Assembly: GCF_036898825.1 (NCBI RefSeq)
Contig: NZ_JARUND010000002.1
Coordinates: forward strand, 806,001 to 870,000
Direction: 5' to 3'
DNA from: Streptomyces sp. B21-083
Lineage (GTDB): Bacteria; Actinomycetota; Actinomycetes; Streptomycetales; Streptomycetaceae
DNA: 64,000 bases
Below the pieces are notes generated by a model. That model was not told where the DNA came from. It did no database searches and worked only from the letters and a program-made list of their open reading frames with translations. The translations under genes and the position numbers were made by a program. Every line of letters starts with the position of its first letter. The first letter of the stretch is position 1. Shown in pieces: positions 20,422-30,904 of this stretch.

Positions 20422-21216
20422 AGCTTCTGCTAGGTATCGCCCTGATCTACGAGGTCCTGCTCGGCGGCCCTGTTCCCGCCTCGGTCAAACGCCACGCGGT
20501 GCGAACGGAGGGCCGGGGGCATCATCCGTGACGAGCATGGACAGCCTGTCGTTGGTGAGCCGGTCGGGGTTACGGGCCTTTACACGCTCAAACGCCTTGT
20601 AAAGAGCGCCAACCTCCTCCGCTTCCCGGCATGTTCAGGCGTTCGCGGCGCCAAGCGGGATAGGACGCGTTGGGGGCGAATCGGAAGGCGGGACTTGACA
20701 GGTGGACCTCCTCGGAGCGGGACGCGGTCGTGGGACCGAGCAGCGCGGGATGGGTACTGCCAAAGCGGCCAGCCCCTCTGCAGACCGACCTTCACTCCGC
20801 ACCCAGTGTCTGACCTGGTATTTTCCGGTTCGTTGTACGTTGACATGATCTCGGAGGAGGTTCCAGTCCGTCGGAGATCTTGCCCGTCTGCCGTGAGCTG
20901 AAGGCTTCCGCAGACACTTGCAAACCGATCAGGGCCGACTGCGTGTGTACAGACGACCTCGGCGGTGCCGAACCCCATCGCGTCCGCGCTGCTGGGAGGA
21001 GCGGGCACGTGCCACCGGGCTCGTGGTGGAGCGCGTGGATGAACGTCCCGCCGAGTCGATGCTGTCGGACAAGCTCTACCGGCTGTGGATCGCCATCGCA
21101 GACGAGCTCCAGCGCGAGTCGGGCGAGGCACAGGGCAGAACGTGCTGCACGCCGCACTGTGCGCTGCCCACCGCTGCCAAGCCGTCGCACCATCCCGCTG
21201 ATCCTGCAGGGCGGCT
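20422..21216. other. gene-poor stretch with scattered coding remnants
   Basis: No intact gene is visible. One plus-strand piece around 20985-21130 reads ATGLVVERVDERPAESMLSD then KLYRLWIAIADELQRESGEA, which looks like the C-terminal part of a methyltransferase-like protein without start, in decayed frames. A minus-strand piece near 20500-20590 (FERVKARNPDRLTNDRLSML) is also protein-like. These suggest that the integrative element's body was replaced by rearranged fragments. Confidence 0.3.
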
Positions 21217-21894
21217 TCAAGTTCCCGGTAGGAGTGGGCTGTCGGTGACGCCCCAGATCCAGAGGGCGTGTTCGGGTGCGTCCCGGATGGCTCGGGTGGT
21301 CTTGGCGATGCTGTCGGCTCCCAGCAGTCGCAGCCTGCCGATGGCCAGGTTCCGCAGAGCGGCCATCACTCGCGGCGCGTTGCCGGTGTGGACGGTGGAG
21401 GCGTCCTCGGCGAAGACCACGTCTCTGACGTGATGGCTGGAATTTTCGATTCCCCAGTGCCCGCGCACGTATCCGCCCAACTCGGCGGGGCTGGCCTGGT
21501 GGGTGTCGAGGCTGGTGACGGCGTAGACCGTCTCCCGGGTCTGCCGCTTGCCGCTCTCCTGGCGCCGCCGGTGGATGCGCAGGGCCGGCCGCGCTTGCGG
21601 GAAGGCGATCCCGCCCAGGTTCGCCGCGATGGCCATGGTCTTGGCCGAGCGGGACTCCCGCCGGTCGTATCCGGTCCCGGAGACGGTGTTGCGCCACGGG
21701 CACCTGCTCCCACGGCAGGGCCTTGACCTGGGCCGACGCGGTCGGCTGGTTTCCCGATCACCGCGATGTAGTGGGCCTTCTTCTCCTGCACCAGCCGGCG
21801 CACCTGGTCTTTGACGCTGTGCAGGGCGTCGAAGGCGACCACGGCGCCTGCCAGGTCAAGTGGTTCCAGCAGCGGACGGAAGGCGGCCGTCTCA
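21217..21894 (-). pseudogene. ISAs1-family transposase, C-terminal portion
   Basis: Reading leftwards from the IS5 insertion point, the sequence gives TAAFRPLLEPLDLAGAVVAF then DALHSVKDQVRRLVQEKKAH and YIAVIGK. In shifted frames QVKALPWEQV and NTVSGTGYDRRESRSAKTMA follow, then AIAANLGGIAFPQA to HWGIENSSHHVRDVVFAEDA and a stop at 21217. This is the C-terminal half of an ISAs1-type DDE transposase with at least two frameshifts near 21680-21770. Its N-terminal half continues at 23261 beyond an inserted IS5 element. It is non-functional. Confidence 0.8.
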
Positions 21895-21991
21895 GAGGGC
21901 GTTAAGTCCGTTTCTGGTAGCGGCCGCGTCCGGGCTGTTCGAGGAGTCCCTGGCGGACGAGTCGTCCCAGGCGGGAACGGATGACGTTGAT

Positions 21992-22306
21992 CTAGGGCTC
22001 GTCGGTGGGCAGGCCGAGGTGTTCGTGCAGATCGTGGACGCGGAACACCTTCCTGGGATGTTCGTTGAACGTGGTCACGATGCGCTGGTAGACGGTGGCG
22101 GTCGTGGTCCCCGCGGGGGCCGTTGCGTGGTCGGGAGGGGTGAGGCCGTCGATGACCTTGCGGGTGGCGATGAGTTCGGCCAGGCGGGCTTCGGTCTCGG
22201 TGAGGGCGGTGGTGAGCCGTTCGATCTGCTCGCGCAGGGTGGCGGCGCGGGCTGCGGTCTCATCGTGTTCGGTCTGCAGCAGCCGCAGGAGTTCGTGGAC
22301 GTTCAC
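21992..22306 (-). CDS. accessory protein of the IS5-type element, cut short by an amber codon
   Basis: 104 residues from a GTG at 22306 that overlaps the transposase stop (GTGA), so the two are coupled. The N-terminal half is a predicted coiled coil (LLRLLQTEHDETAARAATLR, EQIERLTTALTETEARLAEL). The C-terminal half resembles a winged helix (VYQRIVTTFNEHPRKVFRVH). A TAG at 21992-21994 ends it after LPTDEP. Without that codon the same frame continues for 29 more residues (INVIRSRLGRLVRQGLL and so on) to a TAA inside the terminal repeat at 21902. The original protein was therefore about 134 residues and ended at the IS tip. Function unknown; possibly a transposition cofactor. Confidence 0.7.
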   Translation of the reverse strand: MNVHELLRLLQTEHDETAARAATLREQIERLTTALTETEARLAELIATRKVIDGLTPPDHATAPAGTTTATVYQRIVTTFNEHPRKVFRVHDLHEHLGLPTDEP

Positions 22307-23157
22307 GCGGCCAGCTCCACGTCGTCCCGCCAGGCGGGGGCAGGGGTGGTGAGGCGGCGGAGCAAGCCGGCGGTGGAGGCCCAGTAGACGCGGGAGGCCG
22401 CGTTGTCGGGCCGGTGGTCGTAGTCGCGGGCGAGACGCCTGTGCAGCATGAGGGTGCCGTTGACCTGCTCGACCACCCACCGCTTCGGTTGCGGGACGAA
22501 GCCCTTGCCTTCGTCGGCGGGGTTGCGTCGGACCACCTCGACGGTGATGTCCTTCACCGCCCCGTGGATGATCACGGCGTCTTTGAAGCCCTGGTCGACC
22601 AGGACCTTTTCCAGGCGCATCCCGCATCGTTCGGCCGCCTGGTCCAGCAGGGCGATGCCGGCCTCGTTGTCGTGTGCGCTCGCGGCGAGGATCACCACAC
22701 CGATGATCAGGCCCAGCACGTCGACGGCGAGTCCCCGCTTCCTGCCGGGCGTCTTCTTGTTCGCGTCCAGTCCCGTCGTCGCCTTCGGCACCCCGGCCGC
22801 CACACGGACGGACTGGGTGTCGATGATCACCAGGGACGGGTCCTCTAATCGTCTGGCCCGCTCCCGCACCTGGCAGCGGAGAATCTCCTGGATCCGCTGG
22901 TCAAGGCCGTCCTGGCGCCACAGGGTGAAGTAGTAGAACACCGCCGACCAGGCCGGGAGGTCATGCGGCAGGAGCCGCCACTGACAGCCCGTCCGGTTCT
23001 GGTAGAGCAGCGCGTTCACGACCTCACGCAGGTCGCAGGAGCCCGGGTTCCCGGTCGCCGACCGCGCCACCCGCTCCTGCTTCCACGCGGTGACCAACGG
23101 CTCGATCAACGCCCACTGCTCGTCGGACAAGTCGGTTGCGTACGGCATCCGTTCCAT
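22303..23157 (-). CDS. IS5-family transposase
   Basis: A 284-residue DDE transposase. The N-terminal DUF4096-like region is YATDLSDEQWALIEPLV. The catalytic residues are Asp in VIIDTQSVRVAAG, Asp in KVLVDQGFKD, and Glu in KRWVVEQVNGTLMLHRRLAR (the family Y/V-(2)-R-(3)-E-(6) variant). I chose the ATG at 23157; a start 11 codons earlier is open but less typical. The gene fills most of the IS and appears intact, so the element could still be active. Confidence 0.9.
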   Translation of the reverse strand: MERMPYATDLSDEQWALIEPLVTAWKQERVARSATGNPGSCDLREVVNALLYQNRTGCQWRLLPHDLPAWSAVFYYFTLWRQDGLDQRIQEILRCQVRERARRLEDPSLVIIDTQSVRVAAGVPKATTGLDANKKTPGRKRGLAVDVLGLIIGVVILAASAHDNEAGIALLDQAAERCGMRLEKVLVDQGFKDAVIIHGAVKDITVEVVRRNPADEGKGFVPQPKRWVVEQVNGTLMLHRRLARDYDHRPDNAASRVYWASTAGLLRRLTTPAPAWRDDVELAA

Positions 23158-23260
23158 AGTCGCGACCCCATCATGCACACGACATGACATGACGGAGGAA
23201 CCGTCCCATCACCCACGAACGGGTGACACCACATCACTAGGAACGGGACTTAACGCCCTC

Positions 23261-23745
23261 TCAATGGTCTTGGCCCCCACTTCCCGCTGGGCCAGGGTGA
23301 CGGTGGGGGCGTGGGAGACGGCGGACAGCAGGTGCCGATAGCGCTGGATTCGGTGCGCGGAACCGGACAGCGCCTTGCCGTCCACCGCGATCGCCGGCCG
23401 CGGCGCCGAGCCGGAGCCGACAGTGTGGTGGTCGCGTTCGGCCAGGCAGGTACCGATCACGGTGTCCAGGGCATCGCCGTCGAGGGCGGCCAGGAGCCGG
23501 GTGAGGGTGGCATGGGACGGGGCGCGGCGACGCCCGAACAGGTGCCGGACGGATGCCGAGTTGTTCCAGCCCGGTGGTGGTGGCGCGCTGTCCCCACTCG
23601 GTGATCTCGGTGATGGTCCGGGCGCAGGCACAGATCAGCAGCAACCCGACCAGGGAATACCACCGCCCGCGACGCGAACGCGGGTCGGGTACGCGTTGGA
23701 GGTGGGCGCGCAGACGGCCGGTGTCGTGCTGGTGGAAGGTCCATT
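23261..23745 (-). pseudogene. ISAs1-family transposase, N-terminal portion
   Basis: The frame reads HDTGRLRAHLQRVPDPRSRR, GRWYSLVGLLLICACARTIT and EITEWGQRATTTGLEQLG. After a frame change near 23555 it continues RHLFGRRRAPSHATLTRLLA to AVDGKALSGSAHRIQRYRHL and LAQREVGAKTIE at the IS5 boundary. This is the standard N-terminal DUF4338/DDE lead of ISAs1 transposases, including the IAVDGKA catalytic Asp. With the 21217-21894 part it makes one transposase gene, already frameshifted and then split by the IS5 element. Confidence 0.8.
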
Positions 23746-25044
23746 TTCACCAGGCCGGCAGGGATCGGGGAGGATGGAACGGCAGGCACGGGACCTCGAT
23801 GTGATCAGCTGGCGTAGACACCCTGATGATCACCGGTCTCGTGCCTGTGCTGTTGCCACGTCAACTCCCGCTGGGCGCAGACGATCTACGCGATTCCGGA
23901 ACTTGCAACCGCCCTGGGCATGAAGCGCGCACTCAAGGCAGCCGGCGCGGCTTCCAGTTCCAGTTCAACCAGAACGACCGCCTCCCTGAAGGCTCCGAAC
24001 TGAGGCTGCTGTGAAAGCTCGGCGACACTCACGCCACCGCAGAGGAACGGCTTCAGGCAATGAAGGCGGACCCTCTCGCAGGCCCGGCCGCGCGGGACGC
24101 GACTATCGAGCAATTCGACGGGCTCGACCGTTGGATCCCCCTCCCCCGTGCGGGTCCGGCTGGTGGAACTGCTGGACGCCGGCGGGATCGAGATCCGCCG
24201 CATCGAGCTACGGCTGCCGCGCCCACGAGCTCGATAGCCGTGGCCGCGCTGGGACGCCGGTGGAAGCCAGGCCGCCCGCTGCGCCGCGCAGCCGCTACTG
24301 CAGTGCGCTACGCGGAGGATGCTGGCATGGCCTCGCCCTGCGTGGGTTCAAGGACAGCCACCCGATCCCCGTCGCGATCAGTACGGCCTGGGCGCGCTCT
24401 GGATCATTCTCGGGTGGTACCACTTCGAACTGCTCGGCCACCGGCTCCGTCAGGGAGCCCACTGCCTGGAGGTCGTCCGCCCCACCCGGACCCAGCCGCT
24501 TCACGCGCTCCACATCACCGTGCGCGACGCCACCGCTCCCCGGCTGTAGCGCTCCCGCCAGCCGGAGTGGTGACGAGAGGGTACTGGCCGTGAATGGCAA
24601 CGACAGCGGATGTCGAGGCTGTGACCTGTAACTTCTCGCGGTGTCTCACGCTTCTTCATCTGCGGTTGTCTCAGCTCTCGGTGCATCCCCACCGGGTTTA
24701 CTGAGGCCACTCCGGACAGGTGGACCGCTGACCTGCGGTGTCTCACGGCCCGCCATCACCCGGGACGGCGGTACGGTCGGCTGTGTGGGGGTGCCGTACG
24801 GCGGAAATCGCGGGGGTCGTTCTGCGCCGGATGTTCGACCGCAACATCGCGCTGCGCGGGGCATCGCCCCTGTCCGCGCCTACATTCCCCAGCTCCTGCC
24901 GGATGTGCTCTCCGACCCGGCTGGTCTCATTAGGCGGCGCGCTTCACGTGGCGGACCAGCCACATCAGCAGGGCGTCCGCTCTTGGCGGCGGATTCCTCG
25001 GCGCCCGGGCCGCGGTTTCCGCTGGCCGGAAGCAGGCGCAAGCA
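23746..25044. other. 1.3 kb of decayed sequence without an intact gene
   Basis: Only broken coding fragments can be seen. Around 24040-24150 a plus frame gives RLQAMKADPLAGPAARDATI then EQFDGLDRWIPLP, followed after a frame change by VRVRLVELLDAGGIEIRRIE. Around 24380-24549 a frame gives LGALWIILGWYHFELLGHRL and ends after ALHITVRDATAPRL. None has a plausible start or a family I recognise. Base composition is slightly lower in GC than in the flanks, consistent with imported and degraded DNA. Confidence 0.4.
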
Positions 25045-25545
25045 ATGCGCTACCAGGCAGACGCTCCGTGGATTCGTGAGCTTCTCCCCTCCCTCTACGC
25101 CGAGTTCATCACCCAGGCCGAGCACGTATACCAAGAGTTTCAGGACCTGTATGAGGCCGCATTCCAAGAGCGGTGGGACGCGATGGAGCACCGGGCGCGG
25201 GATCTGGACCCGCAGCGGCTTAAACACGCGTTCACAGCGCTGGAGCTCCGGGCACCGCAGAACGTCGTCGACGAGGCATACCGCCTTCGCCAGACGCTCT
25301 TGTTCGACAATGCCCCCGACCTGGTCCGGTTCGGCACGATGCAGCAGAATCGGGCGGCTTTGATGACGGCCAGAGCCGGGCTGGCCGCGTCCTATGCGAG
25401 TGGTTACGACTCGTTCCTGAACGCTGCAAGGTCCTCCCTCGGCGTCGGTGTCGAAGCAGCGGAACCATCGCGCTCCGAACGCCTGCTTCGCCGGATCCGT
25501 CTCAGACATCGCAGCTCTCGGACGCGGCCCACTCTCGGGCCTTGA
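25045..25545 (+). CDS. hypothetical protein, helical
   Basis: A 166-residue frame from ATG 25045. The first 130 residues read as a plausible helical protein with many acidic, aromatic and Arg residues (ELLPSLYAEFITQAEHVYQE, MEHRARDLDPQRLKHAFTAL, RLRQTLLFDNAPDLVRFGTM). The last ~25 residues are Arg/Ser-rich and may be out of register. No family is recognised and no clear ribosome site is seen. It sits among degraded mobile DNA and may itself be a fragment. Confidence 0.4.
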   Translation: MRYQADAPWIRELLPSLYAEFITQAEHVYQEFQDLYEAAFQERWDAMEHRARDLDPQRLKHAFTALELRAPQNVVDEAYRLRQTLLFDNAPDLVRFGTMQQNRAALMTARAGLAASYASGYDSFLNAARSSLGVGVEAAEPSRSERLLRRIRLRHRSSRTRPTLGP

Positions 25546-25986
25546 GTCACCGCAGGTCTGTGAGGGGTTCAGCGCCATCAGGTCGAGGCCAGGCACGGGG
25601 CCAGGGGTGGCCACGATGGCGAGACTGAGTGACTTGGCCAGGCGTGAGACACCCCAAGAACCAGCAGCTCACGGAGGTTCGCTGGTCCGCGAAGCCGGAA
25701 AACCTGCAACGCTGAACTCAGCCCGCCGGAACTCGTTGACCTGCGGCGACTAACTTTGCTGTCAAGGCAGCGGCGCAGCATATGTTTCTGCGTCCAGCCC
25801 TGCGGCCTGCGGCAACTGAGTTGGATGGCAAGGATGGCCGTTGGACTGGGTTCGATGGCGGCGGACAACTGCCCAGGCCCCAGCTCGGACGGCGTCGGAC
25901 GAGAGCCGGATCAACCCCGTCGCTGCCGGTCAGATGGCCCGATACCCGGCGCCGGGAGTGGTCTGGGCCGTGCCAGAGTGACCCAC
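25546..25986. other. intergenic stretch, no gene seen
   Basis: No frame with a start, ribosome site or recognisable protein. It contains the upstream region of the PD-(D/E)XK-like gene, whose promoter I cannot place. Confidence 0.4.
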
Positions 25987-27073
25987 ATGATCCCCGCACA
26001 CGTCCCCGACGAGCCGCCGCTGACCTACGCCGACAGCTTCGACATACCGGTCCTCTTCCGCAGCGGGCCCGCGGACAAGCCTCGGAGGCAGTGGCGGACG
26101 GCCAAGCACAAGGGGTGGAACGGATCGGACGGATTCCCGGCGGCCGACGGCTGGTACGCCCCGACCACCACGTGGCGGGAGATCATCAAGGCCGCCACCG
26201 AAGTCGGCCGCGACGTCACCCCGCACCTGCAGAACCAGCCTCGCTACGCACACAGGGAACTCGTCGCCCGGGTCTCGCCGCTGTACGCCTATCTCGGCGC
26301 GCATCCCGTGAAGCCCCGGCATCCCGTACCGGGCGCCAAGGGCCGGCGCCTGACCTGGAACCCGGTCTACGCGCACGGCACCGAGCGCAGTGCGAAGAAT
26401 GCCGCCGGCTACCGGCTGGGCATGACGATGACCGCGTGGGCCTGCCGCTCGCTGCTGGGCCTCGGCCAGACTCAGCACCTTGAACTCGGCGGCCCCGTCC
26501 CTGCCCTGTACGACACGTTCAAGGATCCGAAGAAGAAGCTGCCCGACCTGTGGGGGCTCCACGAAGCGGAGGAGTTGTACTGGCTGATCGAGGCCAAGGG
26601 CGGCGACGTGGGACTCGGCACGCTTCGCAAGGGGTGGGCGCAGCTGGCGGCCGGCAGCAAGGTCCTCGGCGCGTACCGGCACCGCACCGCCCTGGTCGGG
26701 GCGTCCGTACGGCCCGGCGATGATCTCTTCCTCACCATCGACCACGACCTGCACGCCGGAGGCCGACGACGAGGCGGCGGGCCCGGGCAACCTGGAGGAC
26801 CGCCTCGGCGACAGCGACGAGGCGCTCATCGGCGCTGCCCGAGCCCAGATGCTCGCCTACCTGGCGCTACGCTCCGCTCCCGCCTCCCAACTGCGCACCG
26901 TGCCCGTCACCCGCCTGCTCATTGTCGGCCGGAGCCCGCAGGACGTGGTCGAGGGCATCGTCAGCCTGCGCCACCTCCTGCAGGCACGCCGCATCGACCT
27001 GCACGAGGAACACCACGCCGAACGCCTGCTGACGCTCCGGCCGCGGAGGGCCGCTGCCGCAACCACGGGATGA
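25987..27073 (+). pseudogene. PD-(D/E)XK nuclease-like protein with one frameshift
   Basis: From ATG 25987 the frame encodes about 256 coherent residues, then shifts at 26755-26760. Removing one base there (GCCGGAGGCC to GCCGAGGCC) joins ...FLTIDHDLHA to EADDEAAGPGNLEDRLGDSD and continues to TGA at 27073, giving ~361 residues. Residues 186-204 read P-D187-LWGLHEAEELYWLI-E202-A-K204, the PD...ExK arrangement of restriction-type nucleases. The C-terminal part is helical (ALIGAARAQMLAYLALRSAP). I know no named family. The one-base change may be real decay or a sequencing error. Confidence 0.6.
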
Positions 27074-27221
27074 CGAACGGTTCTCACACTCCCGTCCACC
27101 CAGATCTGACCGGGACTCGATGCCGTCCCTCTCGGGGCACGCCGACCGGGTAGGGCAGACGGGTTCAACCGACTGCCCCCAGGGGCTCCTCCTCGTCGGA
27201 GGTGGTCACGCGGCGCGGCGC

Positions 27222-27629
27222 TCAGAAATCCGCTGCGGCACCGTAGTACGCCGCCTCAAGGGCCCGGGAGCGATCCGGGTAGCCGACGATGCGGGTGACC
27301 AGGCCGTCAGCAACGTCACATACCTGGTACACCAGGGCCGATCCAGGGCCGGTCACGGGCGCCGCGCCGTGAATCCGTAGACCGAGGACCACGGCTTTCG
27401 GGTACGTGAAAGTCTCGTCGACCGTTGTCAGCGGCGCACGGGCGTACAGGCGCGCGCAGCGGCTGAGGACGCGACGGCGGCCACGGCAACTCCTGGCGCT
27501 CCTGCCAGGACGACCCCAGCACACGTCCGGGTGCAGGACCTCGACCAGGAGCCTCCAATCGGCGGCTTCCAGCGCACGACGCAGACGCCCCGCAATGGTG
27601 CTCGGGCCGGGCCCTCGCTCGGGTGACAT
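27222..27629 (-). CDS. SnoaL/NTF2-like protein
   Basis: A 135-residue protein of the nuclear-transport-factor-2/SnoaL-like fold. It has a helical start (RLRRALEAADWRLLVEVLHP), DVCWGRPG, the central FTYPKAVVLGLRIHGA strand region, and an end in VYQVCDVADGLVTRIVGYPD then RSRALEAA. Members are small-molecule enzymes or ligand-binding accessory proteins, and the role here is unknown. I took the ATG at 27629 with GAGAGG upstream. It stands alone at the edge of the dormancy island. Confidence 0.7.
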   Translation of the reverse strand: MSPERGPGPSTIAGRLRRALEAADWRLLVEVLHPDVCWGRPGRSARSCRGRRRVLSRCARLYARAPLTTVDETFTYPKAVVLGLRIHGAAPVTGPGSALVYQVCDVADGLVTRIVGYPDRSRALEAAYYGAAADF

Positions 27630-27656
27630 GTGATCCTCTCCCGTACACGGAATCAC

Positions 27657-28454
27657 TTAACAAAATAAACTATGCGACAGTGCAATGGTTTACCGGAGGG
27701 TCGGGTCGCGACAAAGGGTGGGGCGCTCCGGGCAGCCCGTGGGGCGCTCGCTCCGGCTGCTGCGCGGTGGGTTCGTCCATGTCCGCCGCTCGGAACGACG
27801 GCCTCGGACAGCCGGGACAGGCCACCACGACACCGCCGGTCGCGGCAACCGCGGCGACTACGCGGCGGACACACCGCACTCTGGCCCGACCCGGGAAAAC
27901 CGGCCCGGCCGCAGACCCTGTGTTCCGGAGCCGCTCCCGTTGCGGCATCGGTCCACCCATAGGCCAGGCCGCCATGTGCCAGCCGGGCAGCAATCGCGCG
28001 CGACGGCCCAACGGCCGTCTGTCCGCCCAGGGATCACGCCTTGGGCGACTCCTGCATTACGCGGCCGCTGTTCCTTCCCGTGAAGGATGCAGCCGAGGCA
28101 TGCCGGGTGTGCTGGGAAACCCGAACCAGGATCTCCCAGTTCTTCGGCCGAGGGGCATCGTGCCGCCGGTCGCGCCAAAGACTGGGCGGCTCTCCCGGGC
28201 CTGCTGAGCCTGCTTCCATGGCGTGGTCCCCTACCCCGCAGGGTCGACGGCGTGAGCTTGCCGACCGATGGCAGACGGTTCTGCTACTTCAATGCAGATC
28301 AGCCATCCTGAAGTTGCTGGTCACTGGCTGGTGTTGATCGTTGACCGCGTACGCCCCGCGAAGGGGAGGGGCGACGGGCAGCGGTGGATCGGCGGGCAGG
28401 TCGCGCTCCATCCACCGTTAGGCCCGCCCTCATAGGGCCGTTCGGCTCCTTTCG
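27657..28454. other. 800 bp without a supported gene
   Basis: Both strands have only overlapping Arg/Pro/Gly-rich frames typical of high-GC noise. A short plus frame near 28085 (VKDAAEACRVCWETRTRISQ) is protein-like but isolated. The promoter region of the stress-protein gene begins at the right end. Confidence 0.35.
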
Positions 28455-28468
28455 GGGACCTGTGGCCC
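28455..28468. promoter_or_regulatory. DosR/OsdR-type box upstream of universal stress protein
   Basis: GGGAC-CTGT-GGCCC, extended to GGGG...CCCC at 28454-28469, lies 75 bp before the start at 28544. It fits the mycobacterial DosR palindrome pattern GGGAC-N4-GTCCC apart from one base, and matches nine other copies in this window. Confidence 0.65.
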
Positions 28469-28543
28469 CTGCAGCCCATCCACATCGGCCGAGATGCTGG
28501 CACTAGATCCTCCGAAGCGCCTGCGTCCCGGGAGGTACCCGTT

Positions 28544-29449
28544 ATGTCCCGCACCATCGCCGTAGGTCTCGACGGCTCATCTGAGAGCCGGGCGGCCGCC
28601 GACTGGGCAGCCCGCGAGGCGGAACTGCGTGCTCTGCCGCTGAAGCTGGTCAACGTGTGGGAGCCCGTACCGGAGCCCATGATGGAGGCGCCGATCCTCG
28701 GTGCCGACACACAGCAGCACTGGAGCGAGCGGATTCCCCGAGAGGCGGCCGCGCGAATCCGAGGACGCCACCCCGGGGTGGAGGTCACCGTGGAGCGGCG
28801 CACCGGCTGGGCCGGCGAGGCGCTGGTCGGCGTGGCGAAGGAATCCGAACTGCTGGTCCTGGGATCCCGGGGACTGAGCGGGGTGGGCGGGTTCATGGTC
28901 GGCTCCGTCGGCCTCGCCGTAGTGGCGCATGCCGAGCGGCCCGTGGTCCTGGTACGGGCCGGAGAACTGGCCTCCTCCGAGCACGCGAGCGATCCCTCGG
29001 GGAACCCGTCCACCGACACCGCGTACCGGCCCGTCGTCCTCGGCATCGACACCAAAAGCCCCGACGACTCATTGATGGAGTTCGCCTTCGACGCTGCGGC
29101 GCGTCGCGCCACCACTCTGCGAGCCGTACACAGCTGGAACGTTCAGCCCTACGACTGGTACGGGCCTTCCACCAACCTCAATCTAAACAGTCAACTGGCC
29201 TCGGAGGAAGCCACCGCCCTGACGGAGGCACTGCGCCCCTGGCGGCAGAAGTTCCCGGCCGTTGAAGTCGTCGAGGAATCCCGGCCCGAACGAGCCGCCG
29301 ATCAGCTGCTTGACGCTTCCCGCGACGCCTCCCTGCTCGTCGTCGGTCGCAGGATCCGCCGTTCGCCACTTGGCGCCCACACCGGGCCCATCACCCACGC
29401 CGTACTTCACCACGCCGCAGTCCCTGTGGCCGTCGTCTCGCACAAGTGA
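28544..29449 (+). CDS. universal stress protein, two UspA domains
   Basis: A 301-residue protein with two tandem UspA domains (about 1-145 and 160-300). The first opens with RTIAVGLDGSSESRAAADWA and has the nucleotide loop GSRGLSGVGGFMVGSVGLAV (G-x2-G-x9-G-S type), so it probably binds ATP. The second opens with PVVLGIDTKSPDDSL and has a weaker loop (GRRIRRSPLGAHTGP). Such proteins are hallmarks of actinobacterial hypoxia/dormancy regulons. The start ATG is behind GGGAGG, with a DosR-type box 75 bp upstream. Confidence 0.93.
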   Translation: MSRTIAVGLDGSSESRAAADWAAREAELRALPLKLVNVWEPVPEPMMEAPILGADTQQHWSERIPREAAARIRGRHPGVEVTVERRTGWAGEALVGVAKESELLVLGSRGLSGVGGFMVGSVGLAVVAHAERPVVLVRAGELASSEHASDPSGNPSTDTAYRPVVLGIDTKSPDDSLMEFAFDAAARRATTLRAVHSWNVQPYDWYGPSTNLNLNSQLASEEATALTEALRPWRQKFPAVEVVEESRPERAADQLLDASRDASLLVVGRRIRRSPLGAHTGPITHAVLHHAAVPVAVVSHK

Positions 29450-29595
29450 CCGGTGAGGGAAGGGAGTTCAGGAGCACAGCAATCGTACGAACTGCCTTCG
29501 CCCCACGACGGAGAGGTCGCGACTCCGAATCCGGCTTGGCCAAGTCCCCATCCGTGTCGAGGCGATCGCGCCATGCACTGCGGCCAGCGACGCAC

Positions 29596-29609
29596 GGCCA
29601 GACCTGGCC
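29596..29609. repeat. 14-bp palindrome, first of two identical copies
   Basis: GGCCAGACCTGGCC (GGCCAG-AC-CTGGCC) is found here, 71 bp upstream of the GAPDH gene, and identically at 31884-31897. It may be a regulatory site distinct from the GGGNC-type boxes. Confidence 0.35.
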
Positions 29610-29680
29610 CGCCTGCGCCGAGGTTACCGAGCGTGGCTGGCTTGCCTGAAATGTCTCGTCCTGCAGAGGAGTCCAGTGCC

Positions 29681-30694
<1,014 letters not shown>

Positions 30695-30904
30695 CTGCGA
30701 CGCGGGGCCATGGCCTTGTCGGCTACCGCAGATCGGCGTCAGGCTGGTCGCTGACGCCGCCCCGCCGACCAACTTCAGCAACGCGGGGACAGAGCTCACG
30801 GTCTGCCACCGGTTCAGCCTGCAGCAAGCAGGCCAGTAACAAGGAAACCAAACAGGAACCGGGAAGGAAGCCTTCGCACCACGGTCGAAGGCGGAAGGGT
30901 CCTC

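Larger units (their letters stand above)
21895..23260. mobile_element. IS5-family insertion sequence (IS1031-like) inserted in an ISAs1 remnant
   Basis: A 1366-bp element with terminal inverted repeats. GAGGGCGTTAAGTCC at 21895-21909 appears inverted at the right end (GGACTTAACGCCCTC, ending 23260), with weaker similarity further in. It is flanked by TCA direct repeats (21892-21894 and 23261-23263), a 3-bp TNA duplication as made by the IS1031 group. Removing the element and one TCA rejoins the flanking ISAs1 transposase in frame (...GAKTIE + TAAFRPLL...), so the boundaries are secure. It carries a transposase and a coupled second frame. Confidence 0.9.

Noticed and set aside
30702..30715. 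GGGGCCATGGCCTT as another DosR-type box upstream of the VOC gene
   Set aside because: The arms are separated by 2 rather than 4 bases, and it lies at the end of the GAPDH remnant, 190 bp from the next start.
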